This document shows, piece after piece, positions 8,301-16,135 of a stretch of 64,000 nt of DNA. Under the pieces are notes generated by a model. That model had not been told where the DNA came from. It worked only from the letters and a program-made list of their open reading frames with translations, and searched no databases. Numbering within the stretch: position 1 is the stretch's first letter; each line of letters opens with the position of its first letter. Origin of the DNA: DATMER01 sp963844885 (GTDB taxonomy: Bacteria > Acidobacteriota > Thermoanaerobaculia > Multivoradales > UBA5704); contig CAWJQA010000007.1 of the NCBI GenBank assembly GCA_963844885.1, positions 248,001 to 312,000 of the forward strand, written 5' to 3'. Both the position numbers and the translations under genes were made by a program.

Positions 8301-8400
8301 AGCCACCGGCAACCGCACCCGCCAGGAGCTCACCTTCTGGCAGAAGTCACAGAGCAGGATCGGCTCGTGGAGCAATCCTCCCGCGAATCTCGGCGGCTGA
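5314..8400 (+). CDS. N-terminal half of a giant RHS/NHL protein (ends at in-frame TGA)
   Basis: A 1028-aa exported protein. ATG 5314 has GGAGAG five bases upstream and opens a signal peptide (RRGALWLLVALLIACFGLIG). Residues about 30-330 are beta-propeller-like repeats (GDGLWVAGTGGLRRFSAEG and similar). Residues about 340-520 hold two bacterial Ig-like units (TATVRDLAGNLSSQAGS, LTATDPAGNTGEL). Residues about 560-640 are a carboxypeptidase regulatory-like unit (GRVISRDGGPLAGARISILG). Then comes the beta-rich YD-shell entrance of RHS proteins. The stop TGA at 8398-8400 replaces the Trp of the conserved LGGWSL motif and the same frame continues to 12597. Either a nonsense-mutated gene, readthrough, or a base error. 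Confidence 0.85.
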   Translation: MIRRGALWLLVALLIACFGLIGNTGSGELTGGEALWLAGASGALKVADPAGDLLLTLGEARGARAVAVDSRRATVWVWAGRVLRAYGFQGESRLAVAVPLPDAEDAELVVYPEDGSVWLAVGEDVRSVSAAGESLRAFRADGRVEALAVTEGVLWVETRRSVAAHDGVTGALVRTLVSEPSAGLRGLAAAIGGTGGDGLWVAGTGGLRRFSAEGDLVLSIPTAGLLQVAAAPDGGAWAATAKELIRVGPAGERLLGLQPFAGRGVITDLAADPGDGAVWVAIQDDLVRVSASGGVTRASGLPVPVQIRDLALYSDVFPPEIEIRTPGPGALLNHRMPPVQVAYDDVGTGIDPRTLDVRMDGVALTCQPEEAGAGCALQAELADGEHTATATVRDLAGNLSSQAGSRFTVDATPPAIRLDQPLDGQVTGDREQVFEGALSEPASLTLNGTRVPLSGLAFRYGPVLLEEGENPFVLTATDPAGNTGELALTVTLRTAPPDPLPPDPATVAPAPDPTVAFDLAAGTAFLYSGAHPIQTGVAPGTIDPRRAAVLRGRVISRDGGPLAGARISILGHPELGSTLSRADGMYDLAVNGGGSLIVQVEKDGRLPAQRPVEAPWRDFAPVEDIALVSFDPEATTITAGLPAVQVARGSLVSDQDGSRRTTLLFPESTDAQMVMPDGTSSPLATLTVRATEYTAGPRGLAAMPGPLPSGVAYTYAVELSADEAVAVGAKSVVFSKPVLHYVENFLGFPVGGIVPVGYYDREAGAWLASGNGRVVKLLAITDGLALLDMTGSGSPSSDTDLQALGVTVAERRLLAELYSPGQSLWRVPIPHFTPWDCNWPYGPPPDAEPPKQPEPETDEPEDEPCEQPGSIIECQNQTMGESLPIVGTPYTLNYRSDRVPGRKGNHSINIPLSGPTVPASLKRIELKIAVAGQLVSASFSREPNQRYVFTWDGKDAYGRVLYGRQPVTVAIGYVYDAEYQTPVNLDQSWAQLSGVPATGNRTRQELTFWQKSQSRIGSWSNPPANLGG

Positions 8401-8502
8401 AGTCTCAGCCCCCAGCACTACTATGACGAAGGGGGCGCCTACCTCTTTCTGGGAACCGGCGAGCGGGTCCATGCCGGGCTGAGCAACCAGGCCGTTTCCA
8501 CG

Positions 8503-11500
8503 GTGGCCGGGCAACTCGGCGGCGGCTTCTCGGGTGATGGAGGATCGGCTACGGCCGCCAGGCTCAGCTTTCCCCAAGGTATCGATATCGGCCCGGACGG
8601 CAGCCTTTACATCGCGGATACGGAGAACCGCAGGATCCGCAGAGTCACGCCTGACGGGACGATTTCAACCTTTGCGGGAATCGGGAACGGACCATGCACG
8701 TCCTACTGCGGCATGGGAGTGCCGGCCACTCAAGCGAGCCTTTACAGCCCCTATGACGTGGCCGCCGCGCCGGACGGCAGTGTCTATATCGCCGACTACG
8801 ACGCTGTTCTCAAGGTCGATCGAAACGGAATCATCAGCCAGGTTTATGACTACTCCTACCTTGGCTCGCGGATCTACGGGATCGGCGTGGATCAGGAGAG
8901 TAACCTTTATGTAGCCGACTACGGCCGGGCGCAAATTTTTCGAGTCGATCCCAGCCGCCGCGTGACAGTGGTGGCCGGAACCGGAACACGGGGCTTCAGC
9001 GGCGACGGTGGCCCGGCTCGCCAGGCCAGGTTGTATTACCCTTACGACATCGCCGTCGATCGGCAGGGTAATGTCTATATCAACGACTATTGGAACGGCC
9101 GGGTCCGCCGGGTTTCCACCGATGGCATCATCCGCACCGTGGCGGGCAATGGAACCTGCGGCTTCAGCGGCGACGGTGGCCCTGCCACGCTCGCGGCACT
9201 CTGCAACGTCCGGCAGATGGCCATAGGAGCCGACGGCAGTCTCTATCTCGCCGATACGACATACGGGCACGTCCGCCGCGTGGCCCCGAACGGCATTATC
9301 ACCACGATAGCCGGCTCGGGGAATTGGGGTGACAAGGGGGACGGCGGACCCGCTACGGCGGCCGAGTTTCGCCAGCCGAACGGTGTCGCGGTCAGCCCGG
9401 ACGGCACGCTGTATATCCTCGATTCCCAGAACAATCGCGTCCGGAAGGTCGGTTTCGCTCTGCCCGGCTTCAGCCGCCAACCTCTCACGGTGGTCTCGCG
9501 TAGCGGCCGTGAGCTGTTCTACTTCGACGATGCGGGCCGGCACCTCGCGACCGTCGATACTTTGACCGGTCACACCCTCTTCGAGTTTTTCTACGACGCG
9601 GCCGGCCTCCTCACCTCTCTTCGGGATGCCGATGGTGAGGCCACGCGGATTGAGCGCAACGCCGCGGGCCGGGCGGTTGCCGTGATTTCAGCGTACGGCG
9701 CAAGAACGGAGCTGACCTACGACGCCAACGGCTATCTCGCGTCGGTGCGCAATCCAGCCGGAGAAACCGTGCGGTTCTCCGGCACTGCCGAGGGATTGCT
9801 CACCTCGATGACCGATCCGAGGAATGGTCACTACACGTTCACGTACGACGCCTTGGGACGGCTCCTTCGCGACGAGAATCCGGCGGGAGGCTTTCAGAGC
9901 CTCTCCCGCATCGCCGGGGCCTCCGGCTACCGGATCGATCTCTCGACCGCCGAAGGGCGGACCCACAGCTACATGGCCGACGACCTCCCGACGGGAGACC
10001 GTACGATGACGGTGCGGTCTCCTTCGGGGACGCAGTCCGTCACCCTTTTCAAGACCGACGGCACCCGAGAGGTCACGTCACCCGACGGCACGGTGGTCAC
10101 CGGCACCATGAAGCCGGACCCCCGCTTTGGCATGGTGGCCGCGTTTCCCGAGACCCTTCAGGTGCGCACCCCCTCGGGGCGCACCTCGGCGCTCAACCGG
10201 ACGGTGACGACATCGCTGGACAATCCCTTGAACCCGCTCAGTCTCCGGAGAATGCAGGAGACCGTTGTCCGCAATGGTAAAACCTTTACCAATGTTTTCG
10301 ATGTCCCAACGCGGCAATTCACGCTCACTACTCCTACAGGACGGCAGCGCCTCTTCGGCCTGGACGACAAGGGGCGGATTTCCACCGCTTCCGTCACCGG
10401 CCTGGAGCCCGTCTCCCTTGCCTACGACGCACGAGGCCGGCTTTCGGCGGTCCTTCAGGGTTCAGGCGACGCTCAACGGGCGGTATATCTATCCTACGGT
10501 CCGGACGGCCGTCTGGCCACCGTGACGGACGCCCTCGGCCGGACCGTCAATCTCGAATACGACCAAGCCGGGCGGGTTGTGAGGCAGGTTCAGCCGGACG
10601 GAAACGCGACTCTGATCTCTTACGATGCGTCGGGAAATCCGACCACCGTGGTGCCGCCGGAACGGCCTGCCCACGGCTTCGCCTACACCCCGATCGACCT
10701 CCTACAAGAGTACACACCGCCCGGCCTTGGAGGCGGAGAGGTTCGGACGCGCTACGAGCACGACGCCGACGGCGCTCTCCAGCGCGTTCTTCGGCCAGAT
10801 GGTCGCACTGTGAGCCTGGAGCGCGACGCCGGAGGCCGCTTGACCGGCCTTCAGACGGACCGGGGTCGGTACCACTACGACTATCTCGCCTCGGGCCGCC
10901 TGGGAGCGATCACCACGCCGTCCGGAGAGAGCCTCCGCTTCAGCTATGACGGCTTCCTCCCCGTCCGATCCACCTGGGCCGGCTCGGTCACGGGGATCGT
11001 GGATTTCGGCTATGACAACGATTTCCGGGTGACCCGCCTTACCGTCAGAGGCACCCCCGCGGTGGCGTTCGGATACGATCAGGACAACCTCCTCGTGCAG
11101 GCCGGCCCGCTGAGCCTGACCCGCGACTCGCGCAACGGCCTGCTCACCGCCACCACCCTGGAGCGCGTCACCACGGCGCAGACCTACAACGGCTTCGCCG
11201 AGCCCGCCACCTTCGACGCCCGAGTGGATGGGGCGGCGGTCCTCTCCATTCGCTACACCCGCGACCGCCTCGGCCGGATCGTCCAGAAGGAGGAGACGGC
11301 GGCCGGCACGACGGACAGCTTGGCTTATACGTATGATCTTGCAGGCCGGCTGACCCGTGTGGAGAAGAACGGTGTTATCCTCACCCGCTACGAGTACGAC
11401 GGCAACGGGAACCGTCTCCTCCGCGAAGGCCCCGAAGGGATCACCACCGCGGATTACGACGCCCAGGACCGTCTGCTCCGGTACGGGAATACGGCCTACG

Positions 11501-12597
11501 CCTACACCGCGGACGGAGATCTGGCGAGCCGGACGCAGGGCGGGCAGACCGTTTCGTATGACTACGACGAGCTCGGTAACCTTCGCGGTGTGACGCTGGC
11601 GGACGGCATCCGGATCGACTACGTCCTGGACGGCCGGAGCCGGCGGATCGGCAAGAAGGTAAACGGCACCCTGGTTCAGGGCTTCCTCTACAAGGATCAG
11701 CTCGAGCCGGTGACCGAGCTCAACGGCGCGGGCGGGGTGGTGGCGGTGTTCATCTACGGCAGCCGTCCCCATGTGCCGGACACGATGCTGAAAGGAGGCA
11801 GAACCTACCGGATCGTTACAGACCACCTGGGCAGCCCAAGGGTGGTGATCGACACCGGCACCGGCGAGATCGTCCAGAGGCTGGACTACGACGAGTACGG
11901 CAAAGTCATCCTGGACACGAACCCGCGTTTCCAGCCCTTCGGTTTCGCGGGAGGCCTCTACGATCCGCAGACCGGGCTGGTGCGTTTCGGAGCGAGGGAT
12001 TACGATCCGGAGGTCGGGCGGTGGACGGCGAAGGACCCGATTGGGTTCGGGGGCGGGGATTCGAATCTTTACGGATACGTTTTCGGCGATCCGGTCAATC
12101 TTGCTGACCCTCTTGGGCTTCTAGGCCTTGGAGTGAGTCTTTCGGAAGCAACCGACTTGGGGTTGATATTGGCGGGCGCCGGCCAGACTGGCGCGATCGG
12201 GGGGGGATTCTTTTCTGGAGGCTGGGATGATTTCAGTGCCGGTGCGTTTAGAAGTTGGGGAGGTTTTGCGGGTGGCCCAGGCTGGGGAGCGAGATATCCC
12301 CGCACTTGCTCTGGCACTACGTGGGCTTTGGGGGGCTACGCTGGGGCTGGAGCAGGCGTTTTTTTGACGAACGCAGAGAACGTATCCGATCTCAGCGGGC
12401 CATTCTCGAATTTCGCATTCAGTGCGGCGTTCGGTCCTATTGGGGGAGGGTTCCAGCTCTCATGGGGGAAGAACTCCAAGGGCGAGTCGATTTTTGTTAC
12501 AACCTACAACGGTCCTTTCGGCATCCCAACTAGCCTTGGCATCGGAGCAAGCCTCAGCATGTATCCCACGAATACCTGGACAGCGGGTGGGAAGTGA
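8503..12597 (+). CDS. C-terminal half of the RHS/NHL polymorphic-toxin protein
   Basis: In the same frame as the 5314 gene; coding resumes right after the TGA (SLSPQHYYDEGGAYLFLGTG), so GTG 8503 is only a nominal start. About residues 1-310 are NHL repeats (GDGGPATLAALCNVRQMAIG, DGSLYIADT). About 320-1160 are YD/RHS repeats that form a hollow shell around the toxin. The RHS core ends near 1190 with DHLGSPR..., FGARDYDPEVGRWTAKDP and DPLGL. The last 160 residues (12115 onward) are the variable tip, Gly-rich and lacking a recognised toxin motif. Secreted RHS proteins act in contact-dependent competition. The small membrane protein 4 bases downstream is the likely immunity partner. Confidence 0.88.
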   Translation: MAGQLGGGFSGDGGSATAARLSFPQGIDIGPDGSLYIADTENRRIRRVTPDGTISTFAGIGNGPCTSYCGMGVPATQASLYSPYDVAAAPDGSVYIADYDAVLKVDRNGIISQVYDYSYLGSRIYGIGVDQESNLYVADYGRAQIFRVDPSRRVTVVAGTGTRGFSGDGGPARQARLYYPYDIAVDRQGNVYINDYWNGRVRRVSTDGIIRTVAGNGTCGFSGDGGPATLAALCNVRQMAIGADGSLYLADTTYGHVRRVAPNGIITTIAGSGNWGDKGDGGPATAAEFRQPNGVAVSPDGTLYILDSQNNRVRKVGFALPGFSRQPLTVVSRSGRELFYFDDAGRHLATVDTLTGHTLFEFFYDAAGLLTSLRDADGEATRIERNAAGRAVAVISAYGARTELTYDANGYLASVRNPAGETVRFSGTAEGLLTSMTDPRNGHYTFTYDALGRLLRDENPAGGFQSLSRIAGASGYRIDLSTAEGRTHSYMADDLPTGDRTMTVRSPSGTQSVTLFKTDGTREVTSPDGTVVTGTMKPDPRFGMVAAFPETLQVRTPSGRTSALNRTVTTSLDNPLNPLSLRRMQETVVRNGKTFTNVFDVPTRQFTLTTPTGRQRLFGLDDKGRISTASVTGLEPVSLAYDARGRLSAVLQGSGDAQRAVYLSYGPDGRLATVTDALGRTVNLEYDQAGRVVRQVQPDGNATLISYDASGNPTTVVPPERPAHGFAYTPIDLLQEYTPPGLGGGEVRTRYEHDADGALQRVLRPDGRTVSLERDAGGRLTGLQTDRGRYHYDYLASGRLGAITTPSGESLRFSYDGFLPVRSTWAGSVTGIVDFGYDNDFRVTRLTVRGTPAVAFGYDQDNLLVQAGPLSLTRDSRNGLLTATTLERVTTAQTYNGFAEPATFDARVDGAAVLSIRYTRDRLGRIVQKEETAAGTTDSLAYTYDLAGRLTRVEKNGVILTRYEYDGNGNRLLREGPEGITTADYDAQDRLLRYGNTAYAYTADGDLASRTQGGQTVSYDYDELGNLRGVTLADGIRIDYVLDGRSRRIGKKVNGTLVQGFLYKDQLEPVTELNGAGGVVAVFIYGSRPHVPDTMLKGGRTYRIVTDHLGSPRVVIDTGTGEIVQRLDYDEYGKVILDTNPRFQPFGFAGGLYDPQTGLVRFGARDYDPEVGRWTAKDPIGFGGGDSNLYGYVFGDPVNLADPLGLLGLGVSLSEATDLGLILAGAGQTGAIGGGFFSGGWDDFSAGAFRSWGGFAGGPGWGARYPRTCSGTTWALGGYAGAGAGVFLTNAENVSDLSGPFSNFAFSAAFGPIGGGFQLSWGKNSKGESIFVTTYNGPFGIPTSLGIGASLSMYPTNTWTAGGK

Positions 12598-12601
12598 TTC
12601 G

Positions 12602-12883
12602 ATGACCTGGCAAATGGCCGTGAAGCTCCACTTGGTCATAGTGGGACTATTCTTTGTAATCTTACCTTTCGTCGCCCCCGAGTTCGCTTATGCCACGCTA
12701 GGTGCGGCGTTGACAATTGCTGGGTCTTTGAACCTGACTTTTGCCAAGTCCTCAGCCAAACGCTATGCGCGCTTCCGATGGAACCCTCTGTCTGAGGAAC
12801 TTTGTTATTATTTCTTGCGTGGGTTCAGTGTCGAGATGCTTATTGGAGGCGCTGTGCTCCTATCCCTTGCCTTGTTTCGGTAG
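12602..12883 (+). CDS. Small membrane protein, candidate immunity for RHS tip 1
   Basis: A 93-aa protein starting 4 bases after the RHS stop codon. Three hydrophobic spans: VKLHLVIVGLFFVILPFVAP, FAYATLGAALTIAGSLNLTF, and VEMLIGGAVLLSLALF. The position directly after a polymorphic-toxin tip is where immunity genes sit; a membrane location would suit a tip that attacks the inner membrane or enters through it. No family recognised. Function is inferred from position only. Confidence 0.6.
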   Translation: MTWQMAVKLHLVIVGLFFVILPFVAPEFAYATLGAALTIAGSLNLTFAKSSAKRYARFRWNPLSEELCYYFLRGFSVEMLIGGAVLLSLALFR

Positions 12884-12886
12884 CGT

Positions 12887-14407
12887 TTGCGGAAAAACGA
12901 CTGCCGCGAGCTAGCTGTGGATTTCGGCTATGACAACGATTTCCGGGTGACCCGCCTTACTGTCGGAGGCACCCCCGCGGTGGCGTTCGGATACGATCAG
13001 GACAACCTCCTCGTGCAGGCCGGCCCGCTGAGCCTGACCCGCGACTCGCGCAACGGCCTGCTCACCGCCACCACCCTGGAGCGCGTCACCACGGCGCAGA
13101 CCTACAACGGCTTCGCCGAGCCCGCCACCTTCGACGCCCGAGTGGATGGGGCGGCGGTCCTCTCCATTCGCTACACCCGCGACCGCCTCGGCCGGATCGT
13201 CCAGAAGGAGGAGACGGCTGCCGGCACGACGGACAGCCTGGTTTATACGTATGATCTTGCAGGCCGGCTGACCCGTGTGGAGAAGAACGGTGTTATCCTC
13301 TCCCGCTACGAGTACGACGGCAACGGGAACCGTCTCCTCCGCGAAGGCCCCGAGGGGATCACCACCGCGGACTACGACGCCCAGGACCGTCTGCTCCGGT
13401 ACGGGAATACGACCTATGCCTACACCACAAACGGCGACTTGGCGAGCCGGACGCAGGGCGGGCAGACCGTTTCGTATGACTACGACGAGCTCGGCAATCT
13501 CCGCGGAGTGACGCTGGCCGACGGAATCCGGATCGACTACGTCCTGGACGGCCGGAGCCGGCGGATCGGCAAGAAGGTGAACGGCACCCTGGTGCAGGGC
13601 TTCCTCTACAAGGATCAGCTCGAACCGGTGGCCGAGCTCAACGGCGCGGGCGGGGTGGTGGCGGTGTTCATCTACGGCAGTCGACCCCACGTGCCGGATG
13701 CGATGCTGAAAGGAGGCAGAACCTACCGAATCGTTACAGACCACCTGGGCAGCCCAAGGCTGGTGATCGACACCGGCACCGGCGAGATCGTCCAGAGGCT
13801 GGACTACGACGAGTACGGCAAAGTCATTCTGGACACCAACCCACGTTTCCAGCCCTTCGGCTTCGCGGGAGGCCTCTACGACCCGCAGACCGGGCTGGTG
13901 CGTTTCGGAGCGAGGGATTACGATTCGGAGGTTGGGCGGTGGACGACGAAGGATCCGATCGGGTTTGGGGGCGGGGGCACTAATCTGTATGCCTACTCTC
14001 TGAGCGATCCGGTGAATGCGGTTGATCCTTCTGGGCTTTATTGTGTCAATGACAGTAAAGAACCTTGGATTATAAGGGCTGAACATGGTGAAATCTTCCA
14101 GCTACCGGCAGGTTATACCTATCTAGGAGATATCGATGGTGTGCGGCAGTGGTCAGGTAACTGGTACAAAGTGCCTGATGGAACAGACGTGCATATCAAT
14201 CAGAGTGGCTTACCGGAGGAGGATGGTGGAACCGGTAATTACATACCTGACTTCCTGTCGCCTCTCAGCGACCGGGCGCCGGGTTGGAAGGATGCTGGCT
14301 TTTCAGAGCGCAATCTCGAATGGGGAATTCCCGGACCGCTCCCGGAGCGAGGTTTTCCGAGCGCGCCTCCTCCCGGAGCAAAGCCACAATGCAATACATG
14401 TGGCTAG
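12887..14407 (+). CDS. Orphan RHS cassette 2: partial core plus new tip
   Basis: From 12917 to about 13975 the DNA copies 10999 to about 12055 of the main RHS gene; upstream of 12917 is unrelated sequence, so the cassette has no signal peptide or shell of its own. TTG 12887 and GTG 12917 are only nominal starts. After FGARDYDSEVGRWTTKDP and DPSGLYC comes a 125-aa tip (LPAGYTYLGDIDGV, GNWYKVPDGTDVHI, EWGIPGPLPERG, ending PQCNTCG). The tip shares its first half with the tip of cassette 3, showing a family with variable ends. Likely silent until recombined onto the expressed RHS gene. A membrane-protein gene follows. Confidence 0.8.
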   Translation: MRKNDCRELAVDFGYDNDFRVTRLTVGGTPAVAFGYDQDNLLVQAGPLSLTRDSRNGLLTATTLERVTTAQTYNGFAEPATFDARVDGAAVLSIRYTRDRLGRIVQKEETAAGTTDSLVYTYDLAGRLTRVEKNGVILSRYEYDGNGNRLLREGPEGITTADYDAQDRLLRYGNTTYAYTTNGDLASRTQGGQTVSYDYDELGNLRGVTLADGIRIDYVLDGRSRRIGKKVNGTLVQGFLYKDQLEPVAELNGAGGVVAVFIYGSRPHVPDAMLKGGRTYRIVTDHLGSPRLVIDTGTGEIVQRLDYDEYGKVILDTNPRFQPFGFAGGLYDPQTGLVRFGARDYDSEVGRWTTKDPIGFGGGGTNLYAYSLSDPVNAVDPSGLYCVNDSKEPWIIRAEHGEIFQLPAGYTYLGDIDGVRQWSGNWYKVPDGTDVHINQSGLPEEDGGTGNYIPDFLSPLSDRAPGWKDAGFSERNLEWGIPGPLPERGFPSAPPPGAKPQCNTCG

Positions 14408-14427
14408 GAGCAAGAGAGAAAATTTCC

Positions 14428-14937
14428 ATGGGCCCGCGTGACTCAATCTGGTATTTCCCCGGTGATCCGCCTGTATTCGAGACGTTAGCTACGCTTGCTG
14501 TTCTCGTTCTGGGCGGACTCGTCATCGCTTGCAGCGTAGTTTTCCTGATGACTCTTCCTTCAAAAGCAAGAAGGTTCCGGCGCAAGTTGTTGAGCTTACT
14601 TTTTGTGTTTATGATTCCTTGTGCCATCCTCTTCGCGGGGGCCGCTTTGGGAATCAGCAGTAGACATTTCGGTGAATGGGCGGATCTGAAGGCGTTGATT
14701 CGACAATATAGCGATCGCGTGGTCGCGGAAATCGAGAAAGGGGGAGATCCGCGGCAAGTAGCCGCCCTGCAACTAAAGCTGCTCTCTCCTGCCCCCGCCT
14801 TCAAATTTAAAGCCCTCAAGGAGCCGGTTTATCTGAAAATCATGCAGACCGAACCTCCGTATGTAGGCGTGGATTTCGGAGACGGTGCCAATGCAGTCTT
14901 TGACCCGAAGACAATGATCTGTATTTATTCAGATTAG
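14428..14937 (+). CDS. Membrane protein, candidate immunity for RHS tip 2
   Basis: A 169-aa protein; ATG 14428 is preferred (in-frame ATGs at 14389 and 14398 overlap the toxin end). The start WYFPGDPPVFETLA, two hydrophobic spans (TLAVLVLGGLVIACSVVFLM; SLLFVFMIPCAILFAGAALG), the segment ISSRHFGEWADLK and a soluble C-terminal part follow. The truncated gene at 18463 shares YFPGDPP, two spans and VSRHFGEWAKLK, so this is a paralogous family always found behind the same kind of tip. Immunity role is inferred from that linkage. Confidence 0.65.
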   Translation: MGPRDSIWYFPGDPPVFETLATLAVLVLGGLVIACSVVFLMTLPSKARRFRRKLLSLLFVFMIPCAILFAGAALGISSRHFGEWADLKALIRQYSDRVVAEIEKGGDPRQVAALQLKLLSPAPAFKFKALKEPVYLKIMQTEPPYVGVDFGDGANAVFDPKTMICIYSD

Positions 14938-14945
14938 TATTAGAC

Positions 14946-15245
14946 TTGGGTGGAGCCATAGTTCTTACTGATACCGTTGTAGACGTTGGCGTTGCGTACA
15001 ACGTCGGGTCAATAGCCGGAGGAATCGCGGCTGGCGGTGCAAGTGGTCGCATTGTTGCCAGAGGCATTAATGGCGTTGAAAGCGGCCCGTTTAGATGGAA
15101 TGATTCTTTTCAAAATTTCAAACCCGGACTGGGCAGCGTATGGGATTGGCTTGGCACTGGCCCTGACGTCGGCAGTGCCGCAGCAGCCGAAGCCCTCACG
15201 GGCGCGGGCGGGGCGACGGCAGCAAGCCCTTGTGGGTGTGATTGA
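14946..15245 (+). CDS. Orphan polymorphic-toxin tip lacking an RHS core
   Basis: A 99-aa Gly/Ala-rich peptide (VGSIAGGIAAGGASGRIVAR then GINGVESGPFRWNDSFQ), the style of pre-tip segments of RHS toxins. It has a weak TTG start and no RHS core or signal peptide. Its stop overlaps the next start in TGATG (15243-15247), so the pair was built for coupled translation. Probably the end of a displaced toxin whose core has been deleted. Confidence 0.5.
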   Translation: MGGAIVLTDTVVDVGVAYNVGSIAGGIAAGGASGRIVARGINGVESGPFRWNDSFQNFKPGLGSVWDWLGTGPDVGSAAAAEALTGAGGATAASPCGCD

Positions 15246-15625
15246 TGGCCACTTCCGATCGAAAGCAGCCAGAAGCGCCCATTCCAAACGACCTGACTCG
15301 GTTGTGCGGAATGATTGCTTGCCTGTCAGGCTCCGGAGCCGTGGGAGGTGCTATTGGAATGGCACGCTTGAAGCACCTCCATGGGGGGCAGTTCTTTGTG
15401 GCCATAGTAGCCGGATTAATAGTCGGTATATTTATCATATGGGCAGTTTGGCACGTTGTCTACCGAGTTTCCTTCGCCGTGCTGCGCCGTAAGGTAACTA
15501 CGTCAACGCTACCTTGGAGCCGAGTTTTACCTGTCATGTATGGCGTTTTGCTGATCTGCTTCGCAGTGTCGGGCTACTTGGGCGCCCTGCTTATGGGGTT
15601 TTTCATTCGGTATGTCCTTGGTTGA
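15245..15625 (+). CDS. Membrane protein, candidate immunity for orphan tip
   Basis: A 126-aa protein starting at the ATG of TGATG. It has an N-terminal polar part and about four hydrophobic spans (MIACLSGSGAVGGAIGM; FFVAIVAGLIVGIFIIWAVW; VLPVMYGVLLICFAVSGYLG; ALLMGFFIRYV). The overlap with the preceding orphan tip argues that they are a toxin-immunity pair. No family recognised. Confidence 0.6.
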   Translation: MATSDRKQPEAPIPNDLTRLCGMIACLSGSGAVGGAIGMARLKHLHGGQFFVAIVAGLIVGIFIIWAVWHVVYRVSFAVLRRKVTTSTLPWSRVLPVMYGVLLICFAVSGYLGALLMGFFIRYVLG

Positions 15626-15832
15626 TCGGAGTGGTGGGAGAGGTCGTGTTCGCCAGGAGGCGCCGGAGGTGCGAGACCAAAAGCGAAGGATTTTCCGCCA
15701 CTTACACCGGCGGGCCCCGAGGATAATGAACCTCCTCAACCGGATAAAGATCTCAACGATCGTGGAGACAAGTTGGGTGACCTCTTGGACGCTATCGGTC
15801 ATCTTGTCGACGTTTGGGGAGGCGTCATTTGA
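15622..15832 (+). pseudogene. Remnants: 3' end of an immunity-like gene fused to a toxin-tip end
   Basis: Bases 15622-15675 nearly repeat the 3' end of the 17626 gene (LLVIGVVGVVVFARRRRR). They run into an open frame encoding PKAKDFPPLTPAGPEDNEPP then QPDKDLNDRGDKLGDLLDAI and GHLVDVWGGVI with stop at 15830-15832, a hydrophilic linker plus tip end. Neither part has a start. Recombination debris from earlier modules. Confidence 0.55.
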
Positions 15833-15984
15833 GAGGCGCTGATGCACTTCCAGTTAAAATAGAAATTGCACCTTCTTACGACCAGCCCGCCAGCGCGAGG
15901 TCTTGCGTCGAAAGGTTGCTGCGCCGTATACCTCCGGAATATCTTGTGGGCTTGAGCAGAGTTGTACTGAGGAGGAGAGGGTAA
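15829..15984 (+). CDS. Short open frame after tip remnant, probably truncated
   Basis: A 51-codon frame starting at a TTG that overlaps the previous stop (TTGA), with GGGGAGG 7-8 bases upstream. It encodes RGADALPVKIEIAPSYDQPA then SARSCVERLLRRIPPEYLVG and LSRVVLRRRG. The coupled start and good ribosome site suggest a genuine gene start, but the frame ends abruptly beside a rearrangement junction, so it is likely the N-terminal stub of a longer immunity-type or effector gene. Confidence 0.4.
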   Translation: MRGADALPVKIEIAPSYDQPASARSCVERLLRRIPPEYLVGLSRVVLRRRG

Positions 15985-15990
15985 CGGAAT

Positions 15991-16021
15991 TGCATGGGCC
16001 CGCGTAGCCCGGTGATCCTAC
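15991..16021 (+). pseudogene. Decayed start of a YFPGDPP-type immunity gene
   Basis: ATGGGCCCGCGT followed by CCCGGTGATCC repeats the start of the 14428 gene with about 18 bases missing between. The RHS-like block of cassette 3 begins immediately after. Marks a junction. Confidence 0.4.
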
Positions 16022-16135
16022 TTCTCATCGGGCCACCTGGGCGCGATCACCACGCCGGCCGGAGAGAGCCTCCGCTTCGGCTATGACGGCTTCCTTCCCC
16101 TCCGATCCACCTGGGCCGGCTCGGTCACGGGGACC

